NCBI GenBank assembly: GCA_964035795.1
Contig: OZ038320.1
Coordinates: 27,907,705 to 27,971,704, forward strand
From: Pterobdella sp. o SKG-2022
Taxonomy: Eukaryota > Annelida > Clitellata > Hirudinida > Piscicolidae
Direction of reading: 5' to 3'
DNA: 64,000 nt
The translations under genes and the position numbers were made by a program. Positions 51,763-63,142 of the stretch are shown here, piece by piece. The notes under the pieces are model-generated. The model searched no databases, had not been told where the DNA came from, and saw only the letters and a program-made list of their open reading frames with translations. Positions within the stretch are counted from its first letter, which is position 1. Each line of letters begins with the position of its first letter.

Positions 51763-53130
51763 TTATTTATAACGAAATTCATCAGGTTTGTCGATAAATG
51801 AGAAAAGAATATTTTTGAAGTCTTCGATATTCACGTTCACATCAGCCCACTTCCATAAGTTGTCGAAAGTATTTTTGACACCAGAACTTTTCAACATTTG
51901 CAGCTTTTCTGTTTGATTCACTTCTCTGCCGTCACGTACCATTTTTTCATAAGATGTCCAATTTACAGTTACATCATGACTCATTAATTTCACGTGTCTA
52001 ATGCCGTAAGGAGTAACGAATCTTTCAAAGAAGAATGACCAATGTTTGAGAGGCCATGCGATTTCAAGTAATACTGATCCCTTGGGCATGAACACAGCCC
52101 ATTGCAGACCTGCTCCTTGAACTCCGATCAACATACGGGCATTCGATGAGTAGTGTACTTGTTCCTCAAAGGAAATATCTTCATAGTACAAGATACACAC
52201 ATCACTCAAGCCCAAGCTTTCCGCTATCGTTTTGAGTATATTTATGTTCTTTATCCTTCTATACTTTCTATTTTGAATAATTACTGAACATTTTTTGGCG
52301 GTTTTGATTAATTTTTCTGGAATATAATTTTCATAAAAGAAGTTTTTAGTGTGATTGACGATCAATCGAGGTTTATGGAAATGGTCTGTGTTGCTACCAA
52401 ACACTGCGCTGGAATAGCAAGCGTTGGTTGGAGCTTTGAAGAAAACAACAGGATCATTTTCGAAATATAAAGTGTCAAAAAATTTTTTGTATCGACTTAT
52501 GTTAAAGCAACTCGTTGATTGTAAGTCCCCAGAAGCTGGTATTGAAAATCTAAAAAATATTTGATTATTAGAATTCTTTTTTAACCTGTTAGCTCGCCAT
52601 ACCACGTTGAACAATGGAACAAAAAAATCAATCCAAAAATGATGAAAGTTAGAGGGACAAACTTGTATGACAAAAAATACTGTTATTTTGTGAAAAGTAT
52701 ATGTAGGGGGTAAAGGCACTCGGAAAAATATAGCATCCCAATAGTTTATAATGGCATTTGCTGATACAGATACTTGTATCCTTTGATCTCCTACCCTATA
52801 AAAACTATCATATATAGCAATACGTTTTGATTCGTAATATGAAAAGTTCTCGTAAGAAAATCTTATAGGGTGAAGTGAGTTTTCTATGCAAACGTTCCAG
52901 AACGAGTAAACACCTCTGTCATTTACTGGATAAAAGCCAAAATTATCATATAAAATTCTGCTTCTTGGATCATCAATGCCGATTGTAACACTGCTTTGTT
53001 GATTACCTCCTGACATTATCTTCTTTTCGTTTATCCGTAAATAGACCAATGCAAGCAAAAATCCTAAAAATAAAAAAAATGTAAATTTTATAGCTAGTTT
53101 AAGCTTCTCAAGCGCGCATGGAAATTCCAT
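51763..53130 (-). CDS. GT61-family (DUF563) glycosyltransferase, type II membrane protein
   Basis: An uninterrupted 455-residue frame with no introns, unlike its multi-exon neighbours. Residues ~10-32 form a single N-terminal membrane anchor (KFTFFLFLGFLLALVYLRI), as in Golgi or ER type II glycosyltransferases. GT61 features: CPSNFHHFWIDFFVPLFNVV (the N-x-x-H...D region), CSVIIQNRKYRRIKN, a mid-domain SFEEQVHYSSNARMLIGVQG, and GAGLQWAVFMPKGSVLLEIAW. Animal GT61 members include EOGT (O-GlcNAc on EGF repeats) and POMGNT2 (O-mannosyl glycans). The sequence is not close enough to either for me to assign a substrate, and it lacks the fibronectin domain of POMGNT2. It lies tail to tail with EPRS, only 91 bp between stop codons, so the 3' UTRs probably overlap. 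Confidence 0.82.
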   Translation of the reverse strand: MEFPCALEKLKLAIKFTFFLFLGFLLALVYLRINEKKIMSGGNQQSSVTIGIDDPRSRILYDNFGFYPVNDRGVYSFWNVCIENSLHPIRFSYENFSYYESKRIAIYDSFYRVGDQRIQVSVSANAIINYWDAIFFRVPLPPTYTFHKITVFFVIQVCPSNFHHFWIDFFVPLFNVVWRANRLKKNSNNQIFFRFSIPASGDLQSTSCFNISRYKKFFDTLYFENDPVVFFKAPTNACYSSAVFGSNTDHFHKPRLIVNHTKNFFYENYIPEKLIKTAKKCSVIIQNRKYRRIKNINILKTIAESLGLSDVCILYYEDISFEEQVHYSSNARMLIGVQGAGLQWAVFMPKGSVLLEIAWPLKHWSFFFERFVTPYGIRHVKLMSHDVTVNWTSYEKMVRDGREVNQTEKLQMLKSSGVKNTFDNLWKWADVNVNIEDFKNILFSFIDKPDEFRYK

Positions 53131-54427
53131 TTTAAAGTACAGGTGATTGGTTTAAAACTGAAACATTAATAAAAAGAAAGCACTGAAAATAAAAACTAAA
53201 TTTTGATAAATTTAAAAATAATTATATGAAACACATTTAAATATTCATTATCGTCATAAATAAATATAAAATATTATTTTCATTATTATTAGTTATCCGC
53301 CATACAGCGAATTGTCTGAGCGTTACTACGAGCAATGACCAATGACAAACTTTCAAACACCCTAGGCCCATCTTTAGCCTTAAATATGCAAGACCAGAGG
53401 TTTCAACCGCTAACGGGACAAAAATATGGCTATCTACAAGTCTTCAAAATTAGTTAATTGCATGAGTCTATAAAATGAAAAAAAAATTTATATTATATGT
53501 TGTAATTGATACTTTTTGAAGTCTGGTTTAAGTTTACTTCATAAGAACATTCACTGTTGAAAAAAAAAATTTTTATTAAATACATTTTTGGTCTTGTTAA
53601 ACTAAAAACATAGTAATTGAAAAATTTTTAATATACTTTAAAGTAGATTTATTGTAAAAAAAAATTGAAATAAAAAAAAATTAATTCAATAAATGATCAA
53701 AAAATTTTTTCGAAAAAAAAAAGATGTTTTTAAAAATTTGTTTGAGCCAAAAGTCCTATTTAGGCTTTTTGAGACCATTTTGATGAAATTGAAAGTAACA
53801 CTGGCGAATTGTGCTAGCTTCTTGTTACGTGTTGTCTATTTGATTTTGATCATATTTGATTTATATTTCAACAATAATTAGTGAAATCAAAATTGAAGTT
53901 AGTTTGAACATTTTAATATATAAATTTTCAATTTTTTGATTTATTTTGCAAAACATGAATGCGCGGTTATGTTTTATTTGTTTCTGAGTTTCAAAAAATA
54001 GAAAACTATAGTATCAACTAATTTGAATTATAATTATTTAAAAAATTTACAATTTACAAGTTGTTACTGATAGCTTAGATAAACTTTTTATTTATGAAAC
54101 TATAACACATTTAGCCGCACCTTTAGTTTTGATAGATTTTTTGTAAAAAATAAAACCTAAAAATGGCATCAAAACTGCCTAAATTCTCACCCGAGTTTCA
54201 AGTCTCAAAATTTTATTTTATATTCAAATATTTGGGCTTTTCCTAATATTCTTAATACTAAATGAAGTTTGATATTTCATACATTAAATTTATCAAATTT
54301 TTTGTTGCTCAACATCAAGTTATTCTTAATTTTTCATATCAAAATTGCAAGCTTAATATTTATGCATTAAATCAGATTAAATTTTCAATTATTTGCTATC
54401 TGCAGGAAACACAAGAATAGCTATCAA
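53131..54427. other. Divergent spacer between GT61 and IRF genes
   Basis: About 1.3 kb of very AT-rich sequence between two divergent starts. A CTGCAG acceptor-like site at about 54399-54404, just before the IRF start codon, suggests an upstream noncoding IRF exon. I see nothing else recognisable. Confidence 0.5.
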
Positions 54428-57400
54428 ATGAAAAACAATGCAATGAAAAATATAAAAGTTAAAAACATAAAAATAGAAGAAGTATCAGAAAACAATGAAA
54501 CATTAAACTGGCCTACCCACTTTGAACCATTAAATTTTGCTGAAAAAAATTCTAGCGAACCATACCACTACCCACATAACAACATTTGCAGCATAAACAG
54601 CTGCAATGGCAATTGTGATTGCATTAAATACAGTGTGGATCATAGCATTGGCAGTGGTTCTCATTTGATCAAGACATGTGATGGCTTGCACCACAAAGAT
54701 GAAAAACACAACCGAATTCTACTCAGACCATGGCTTGAGAAAATGTTGAAGGAAGGTCGCATCGACGGACTCGAATGGATTGACAAAGGTTTTTAAGTAT
54801 TTAACTTAATTTTTCAATCAAGGAACACTTACATAAAATGCATCCAAAATGTATTCACTAATAATAATAATATATACATATATAATTTTAAAAAATACTC
54901 TAAATGATTGCAATGCTAATACTCAAGTCCTACTTTCATAATGATACCTACAGAAGAGACGATGTTCAAAGTGCCATGGAAGCATAGGAGCAAGAAGGAT
55001 TGGTCAACCAAGCACTCTAGTGTTTTCATTGTTTGTCTTTTTAATTTTTTTATACTATCATTAGTTTTTTAATATTATTAGTAATAATAGATTATACTGC
55101 TATACATGTTCCAGTAACTGGGGTTGACAGCAGTCAACCTAGGTTGTTGCTACTGCTCATAATATATAAATAACATGTATTTCAGATACATATATACATA
55201 ACAAAACTAAACACATTCAAGTACGTATATTGATAAGATCAGCAGTTTTGTTTCCGCCAAAGGTTTAACAGAATGCACCATGAACGAAGCGATATCGTGC
55301 TACTTTCTGCGTCTTGCCGCCTCTTTCACGCCTCCACCCGGCGTCTTAATCACGTTGTTGGGTGCCGCGTGTGTATAGAGCGAAAATTCGTCGTAAGCAA
55401 AAAGCGCTCGCAAAAAATCACTCGATTTCGGACTGAAATCTTCGAGTTTATACATTTTCGATTCGATTCGAAACTATCGCCATAATCGTCGCCTAGTACT
55501 TGTATATTGATAAGTTAACATATAGCTTTATCAACTCATCAAGCAATTACAATGGATAAATCTTCAAACTCAATTCCTTCAAAGTATTTTAGTCAATTTG
55601 TATTGAATTACTCAATTTCATACAACAGGAGTGGGCCAAAAACACTGGCAGACTATCGAAGGGCTTTACAACTCCAAACTATGCCCAACTCAAGACTCGA
55701 CTACGATGTGCCTTCAATAAGGTTTTCTTACCTGTTGGCCATATTAGACATGTTATTTTTGGAGAAGCAGTAGTCGATCTAGATTATTGATATTTTAAAA
55801 TATTAGCCATTTTAAGATTTATATGTGTTTATACAGTCTTGGCAATTGTAATATACAGTACTAAAAATATTCTAAACGATAAATTTTTTAGTCTTTCAAT
55901 ACTCAATACAAAATATTTTCAAGGGTCATAAAGTCCAGTAACTAAGACACAAATATTATAGGATTAGACACATACAATAGTATAAAACAGTGAAACTTAA
56001 TGACAAACCTTCATTAACTCTTCCACTCCCACAAACCTGATGCTGTATGAAACCTTTCCACATATAAGAAACCACTTAACCCTGCCCACCTTCTTGTCAC
56101 TCACAGGCACCAGACATTGAGGAAATGAAGGACCACCACTCATGTGATGTTGATGAACCATACAAGGTCTATCGGTTCAAGGATAAAAAAGGTTGCCATC
56201 TTTGCATTATGTGTATGCTATATGGATAAAAATGCTTGCTATCTCTACATTATGCTTATGATGTTATAAGAAAAACTGATTCGATAAAATTAACTGTTTT
56301 GGTTAGTTTTAAATTTTTTTTTTATTTTATCTAACACCAATACTAAGTTCATTTCTATATTAAAATCATAAATTTATTCCCATATTAAAATACACTTGTA
56401 CTTCTTATAAAACTTTCACACAATCATAAACTCAAATCTTGATAGTTTTGATGGCAAATGCATGCAAGAAAGACAAGCATCTTCACAAAACTCTCTTCAA
56501 AAAGAATTGCTATGACAGTGAGGATAGTTGTGGTGAGTACATGACAACATCTATGGTTGAAAATAAATTTAGATGCTTAATGTAAGGATTATATGATTAG
56601 CTTATGTGGTGTTGGCGAAAGCATGAAGGTTGCATGTTTAGTGTGTTATTGGAAAATGGTTTGAATTGCAATAAGATTTTGATAATGGGCTGCTCTCATC
56701 AGTGTAGTGGGGGTTTTGAATCGATATATATATCTGGCTATTTAATAGAAATAATACTACCAATTTATGTAACGCTATCAAAAGCAACAGATGCAGTTAT
56801 AATCCCACCAACCAATCAAATGACAGATTCAGAAGAGGATGCTGATGTGAGGTTGTGTGAGGAGCAGAACAACAACTGTTGTAGTGACCAGTCTTTCAGT
56901 ATATACCATGAGCAGAAATATCCCTCCGAGGAGGAAACGGCTGATCAAAGTTATTTTTTTCTTGTTATTAAAGTTATTTTCTTTTGTCCTATTATTATTA
57001 TCATTAGTAGTAGTGATATTATTATCATTATTATAACAACCACCATGACCAACCCCTCAGAACCATCAGAGGCTTCCTTCAACAACATCCCACTCACAGT
57101 GGAACTCTTCTCCACAGGCACTAGTGACAATGAAGATGCCTTCAACAAGGCCAAGTTAGTTCCCTTTCTTCTTGATGCTTGTTGATGTTGTTGTTGCTAA
57201 CAACAGTGCTCCTAGTGACAATAAGGAATACCCTCTTATTTATGTATGGGGACTGTTTGGTGGTGAAGGTTAATGTTGAAGTCATCCTACCATGGAAACG
57301 GGTGGTGTTGAGGATGATTATGGTAATGAATGAAACTAGTCATAGTTTTAAATCTTCAATTCACCCGTTTTTAAAGTTCATAACTCGATCTTATTAGCTT

Positions 57401-60130
57401 TTTAAAAATCATATTAACATGTTACTCTTCGTACCCCCTTTCAAACAGAAACTGCAAAAAGACAGCCCCACAACACAAAAAAACCACCAACGGCGGCAAC
57501 ATAGCAGTAATAGAGAACACCCAAGATAAGATGTACCTGCTTGAGGTTGCCTCGTTGTTTGTGGAGGCTGGAGAAATTAAACAACAGGAGAATTTCAAGG
57601 ATATTGATCAAGAGAAGATAGTGAAAGATGGCCGAGATGCTGGAGATGTTTTGGGGGAAATTAAAAAAGAAATTATCGGTAATGCTCAGTGGTTGTTCAA
57701 AAGTTTGTTGAAATATTTTAATTATTTCTTAACTCTGTAGGATGAGTTTGTTTTTTTCTTAATTAACTGAAAAGTAGTTTAGTTTTATGAGTTATTAAAA
57801 AAATTGTTTTTTTAATATTCTATTTAATTAAAAATGCCTCGATAGTTGAGTCATTCCTACCTTCTAATTAGCATAATGCTTATTTTTAAGTTATACGGTT
57901 TCAGTTTTTTATAAATTTCATTCACCCCACTTGGATAACGGGTTATAAAAGAGAAATTTAGGAAGTCTAGAAAAGCTTAAATATTTTTATATTTGATTTC
58001 TTTGTTTTTCTATAGATTTCAATCTCGTGCCAACTAATTGAGTTAATCGTTCTATTTGTACTAATACAATTCATGCTATGATTTTCTTGCCAGATAACGA
58101 GTATGAAAGCAAATCAGGAGGCTATACAGGCAACAATCGTAGGAGCTCCAGTCCTTCAAGTGCATCTTTTGACGTTAAAGAACCATTAAATAATAATAGT
58201 CTGTCTACTGATAATAATAATGATAATATGTCTACTTCTAACTCCAATATAGCTTTTAGTATAAGTACAAACGTGCCCAATAAAAATAAAGGCCTTGTTA
58301 GCAATATGGTGAATATGTCTATAAAGTCGAAAATACTACAGAAGCGGTATTTAGAATCTATCAAAAACGCTAACAGCTTAAATGCTAATAATCTAACCAC
58401 AACATACAATGAAGAGAAACCAAACGAAGCGCCCAATAAAAGAGGCATCGACATTAAACCAATACAAATAAAACAACATCAAAAAGTAATGTCCATACTC
58501 AATTCAAAACTACAGAAGCATATGGTTAGGTTTCCAATCACGTCGACCCCTTCATCTTCGTTCGTCGACAACTCCACGACTTTGCCCGCTATTAAAGCTA
58601 AAAATACTTGTAAAAATCTTCCCATCATATTTTTAACTAATTCTTCGGCGTCGCAAATGAGCAAAATACCCAACAACCACACTAATGTTTTCAGCATTCA
58701 ATCCAAAGATTCTAATCTCTTGAGCACAATCTCAAAAAATTCTTCCAAAGTATCTCATTTAGTCTTTTTGAGTTCAAAAACATCAACGAGCTCTTCCACA
58801 ATACCAACATCTTTCTCTTCACCACTACCCATACAATCTTCCATACCAACAAAGCCCATCACAATATTTTCTTTGAGTTCATCTTGTCTTCAAAAGCCAC
58901 CCCTCACATCACCAGTGTCTTCCACTCCACCCTCAAAAGTTATTATCGATTTAAACAAATGTTCCAGTGTTAAGACAAGCTGTGAGCATCTCAACCACCA
59001 ACAATCGACCTTCAACAAAAACATTGTCACTGTACTACAAACCAAAAACAACAGCACCATCAAAAGAAAAGCCAACAAGAGTGACAAACTAATGAACAAC
59101 ACAGACGATTTGGGTGTCAAGAGAATAAAATCAACTATCAATCCAACAAACAACAATGAGCTTTTTAAAAGAGATAACTCATGCAACCTCAATGCAATGA
59201 CTTCTTTAGTGTTGAACGGATTGGAAGAGAAACCACGTGGTTTGGCCAGTATGGCGCAAGGGTTCAATGGAAGCTCTATGCAGCATGCACTAGGTTTCAT
59301 GAATATTCATTAGAATGATGCTTGTACTACTAATAATAATAGGAAAAAATATTTGTGATAATTTACTCACTATTTTATATTTTTTGTATACAAGTTTTGC
59401 ATAGTAGCATAATAAATATATTTAAAGTATAATAAATTAGAAAGTTTGTTTTTCAAACAGATAGGAAGGAAGCGTTTAAAGTGCAACCAAAAATCACATC
59501 AGATGCCATGAATGGGAGTCCATTAAACTGCGATTCTTTTATCAGTGGTTAGAAAATAAAATTATAATTGAGATTTCCGCAGAGCATAAACAAGCTATAT
59601 CTCGTCTTAGTCTTATTTGTTGTATACTTTTCAAATGCCGCAATAGACTGAAGTTTGAAGTGCACGTTTTGAATTTATGCATAAGATTTTTAGCATTTTT
59701 ATTGACTGATTGGCATGTTGTAATATCAATGAAAGTAATTTATTATGTCTCTCACATAATATTATATAATTAATGATGGAATAAATGTTGAACAGAAATG
59801 AACTTCTTACTTTTACATCTGGCTGAAAAACTTTCGAGCAAAACACACGATACTGACGGACCAAACGACGATATCAAAAAGATTAGTGAGTTATTCAAAA
59901 ACGTAGAGAAAAAAATCATCCATCTTCAGAACTGGGAGTCTTATCTCAGGATTAGAGAAAACGAGTTACAAAACATGCAAGAGTTATTAAATATTAAAAA
60001 CCGATTGTTTAAGAGTAAGCATGGCGATGAAGTGAATGGGGATGGTTTCGAAGAGAGTGTTGCTTTGAAGGCTGATTGTCATGGCGTTGTTAGTCATCTT
60101 AAGGATGTTTCTCATGTAGGTACTGATTAA
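54428..60130 (+). CDS. IRF: IRF-type transcription factor with long atypical C-terminal region
   Basis: Eleven exons: 54428-54788, 54954-55030, 55629-55721, 56107-56191, 56446-56532, 56827-56949, 57061-57154, 57449-57678, 58094-~59293, 59461-59547, 59796-60130; phases join, about 923 residues (typical IRFs 320-500). The winged-helix DNA-binding domain spans exons 1-4: LLRPWLEKMLKEGRIDGLEW, ETMFKVPWKHRSKKDWSTKH, EWAKNTGRL, LKTRLRCAFNKAPDIEEM, and EPYKVYRF. The five signature tryptophans fall near residues 102, 117, 129, 137 and 148. The C-terminus has Cys/acidic segments, a 400-residue Ser/Asn/Lys/Thr-rich exon, and a closing coiled-coil-like helix (ISELFKNVEKKIIHLQNWES). No IRF-association domain was recognised. 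The domain binds GAAA-type sites; in vertebrates IRFs drive interferon and immune genes. The boundaries of exons 6, 7 and 9 are the least certain. Confidence 0.85.
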
Positions 60131-61057
60131 GTATTTGAAATGAATTGAGTGTATTTAAATTCAAGTTTTTTCCATTTATGTTATTTTGTGATGTTTTTGT
60201 TATAAATTATTTTTTTATTTAATGTGGCTGGATCTCATATTGCCAGATGAATTATTTTAATATAATAATAAAATTTTTTAATTTAAGTAAATTTTGTTAT
60301 TCGTGGAAATTGTCGATTGATTAGGTTCTAAATCTTATTTTTTGAATTCTACATTTTTTCCAAAATACTCAATGGTTTAAATTAAAATGTATATTTTTGA
60401 TTCGGCTTAATGTTTTTTTTTTATTTAAATTATTCAAGTTCGATTCGTTTATGGTTATCAACAAGGGTTATCGGGGTTCAATGTAATTTTGTTTAAAGTA
60501 TGCAATTGTGGCGTGGAGGGTTGACTGAACTTTATGAAAAACATTTGTGTTGAGTTTTGATGCATAAACACGCTTCAATATTTAATTTTGGCTCAATAAA
60601 TGTGCGCCTGAAATTTTAATTTTCTAATGGGATTCTAAAACGTCCTCACAGTCTTTTGGGGGAATGTATCGACCAAGTAATTATCTTCAAAAATTTCGGA
60701 GTTTAATTTTTTTTTATTTTCATTGAATAATAATTTTAATAAAATTAGTTTTAAACCAATTTTTAAATGTTTTGAAAGTGACATCACGTGATACCTTGGA
60801 AACGGGTAAAACAAAACTAATTTAACAACATTAGACCTAATTTCTCCGTAATATCTCACAATAATACAACTTTCATAAAGGGAACTATATTCATTTTAAA
60901 AATTTTCCAATGTTTCTAAATTTTGCGTTTAGATGACCTTCAAAATGAATTTTGAAAGGTATTGAGTATGGGTATGAAAATTAATCTATAAAGTTTTTGC
61001 TTTGAAAAATTAAAGCTTATTTAAAAATTTGCAAACCTCGATACTGATTGAAAATAA
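60131..61057. other. Spacer between IRF and DYRK genes
   Basis: About 0.9 kb of AT-rich DNA between genes in the same direction, holding the IRF 3' UTR and the upstream region of the kinase gene. No coding signal was found. Confidence 0.55.
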
Positions 61058-63142
61058 GTGAAAATTTTTTCAAGTGATTCGTACCCCTTTGGGATAATGC
61101 CTTCTAAACAATTTCCACCTTTATCAAGTCAAGTTTATGGTCAAGCTAATGTATCTAACAACAATAATAACAACGAGGATAATAATTTCGCTTATCCAGC
61201 AAGACGCCCTTTGCAACGCACCGTGATTTCTAACAACACCCAAATAGCTCAAACTTCAAACTTTTATCCCACCCAAGTTTCAACTGGTCACCACGTTTTG
61301 CAGCCTCACTCCTCCAACCAACGACTCCAACAACCGACTCATAAGCAAGTATTTAAAAAATTTGAAGCCCATAACGACGAAGAAAATGTACACGAAGACA
61401 CCAATAACAACGCAGAAGAAGCGAATGAAGAAAATGAGAACCACCACGACAACAACCAAGGAGATGGCCAGCATAGCCACAACTACAACCACTCAGTCGC
61501 TGCAGAAAACTTCCACTTGCCTCAGCTTAGAGCCACTTCCAGCGCTGCTAGCAAAGGAGATTATTTTCCTCTGTCTCGAGCCAGAGACCTTTCCTTTCCC
61601 TTGAATCCTCAGACCGCAGCCAAAGTTTTCCAAGAAAAGCTATCTGCATATGAGCTTACAGAGATATACTCGTACCGAAATATTTATTTTGTCGGGCCCA
61701 ACGCCAACAAGCTGCAGGGAGTGCGAGGGTCAAGCAACAATGATGGATACGATGACGAACAATGCTCTTACATGCACGTCCCTCATGACCACATCGCCTA
61801 CAGATATGAGGTTGGTCTCATTTGTTTTTTAAATGCACTTTTTGTGTTTGAGCTGGCAAACTGACCGCAGTAATTGAGTTTTTGAAAATGTATACATCAT
61901 AATATTATTGAGTCTATTTGAAACCAAATCACAGCTTGATCAAATTAAAAAAAAGTTTTAATGAGGTACAAATCAAATAAAATGATAGTAAATAAATTGT
62001 TTTTGTGAAATGTACTGACAATATTTTTTCCTCACAAGATTGTTCAAAATTCATCGTGCTTTGATGTATCCAACGAAGCCAAAATTCAATTTGAATTTCG
62101 AATTTTTTCACAAATAGAAAATACCTCACGAATAATGACTTAATTACGTTTTAAAAACACTCGACTTGAAGTGATAAAAGTTATAAATCAATTTGAAATG
62201 GAACTAGAGCACAGCGTACAAGTTCGTAATTCAAAGCCTCATACGGCGACCACCCACGCAGAGCAAAATGAGAAAAATATAAATAAAAAATTAATAAAAC
62301 TTCACAAAGCTTTTGAACAAATATTTTGAACTTTTTAAATCTTTCGTAATGCTTTAGAAAGGTTTTTCTGGTTGATAATATTAAGTGAAATTTATTTTTT
62401 GATATTTTTACCTCTAGATCCTTTTTCAGCGTTCAGATTTTTGAAATAGTAGAGATTATTCATGAATATTATATTAATAATTTTTGCTTAAAGTTCAGAA
62501 TAAAAGAAATATTAAAAAGAGTTTTTAATTATGAATGCATCTAAACTAATGCTAAACAAAACTTGACATTCAAATAACTATTTATATAAATAAAGATGAA
62601 ATAGAACAAAAACGCCATGTAATTTAAATGTTTTGGATCTTCAATATCATGCTGATAACTTATATATCGATAAGATTAGTTGATAAAAAAATCTGAGTTA
62701 TTACAACCTTGGTTTCACCCTATATCATAACAAGCTATTCTTATTAAAAATAAAATCATTTTTACTAATTGCGTGGTAAATGAAATGAATGCTTCATCAC
62801 ATGCTTTCAACGGCATTCCCCCAATAAGTTTTTAATGGGACACATTTAAAACAAAATTAATTCTTTCCACGATTAATAATTATTTTTTATTGGCATTTAT
62901 GGTTGTTTTATTTTATTTATTTAATCGTCTTGAAATTTGTAGCTTATGTCATTATAAACATACTCGTGATTCGATTCAATTTTGAGATAAAAACTTAGCA
63001 AACATTAACCATACAATCTTGCCAGATCTTGAAGACTATAGGAAAGGGTAGTTTTGGGCAGGTAGTTAAAGCATTAGACCACCGTTGTAAAGAAGAGATT
63101 GCCCTCAAAATGGTGCGAAGTGAAGAACGATTCCACAGACAA
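61058..63142 (+). CDS. DYRK2: Class-2 DYRK (DYRK2/3/4-like) protein kinase, 5' part
   Basis: Two exons are visible, 61058-61810 and 63026-63142; the gene continues past the window. Exon 1 (251 residues) has a low-complexity N-terminus with Asn runs, an acidic tract and a His-rich [18 protein letters not shown] segment. It then has the class-2 NAPA/DH regions: [56 protein letters not shown] and YRYE. Exon 2 begins the kinase domain: the glycine loop [16 protein letters not shown], and ALKMV with the ATP-binding lysine, then [13 protein letters not shown] kinases autophosphorylate the activation-loop tyrosine during folding and phosphorylate Ser/Thr substrates. The activation loop and C-lobe are outside the window. 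The 1.2-kb intron between the exons shows no other gene. Confidence 0.92.

Noticed and set aside
53693..53881. Plus-strand frame of 62 codons
   Set aside because: Lys/Phe/Leu composition follows the AT-rich background; no family match, no splice context.
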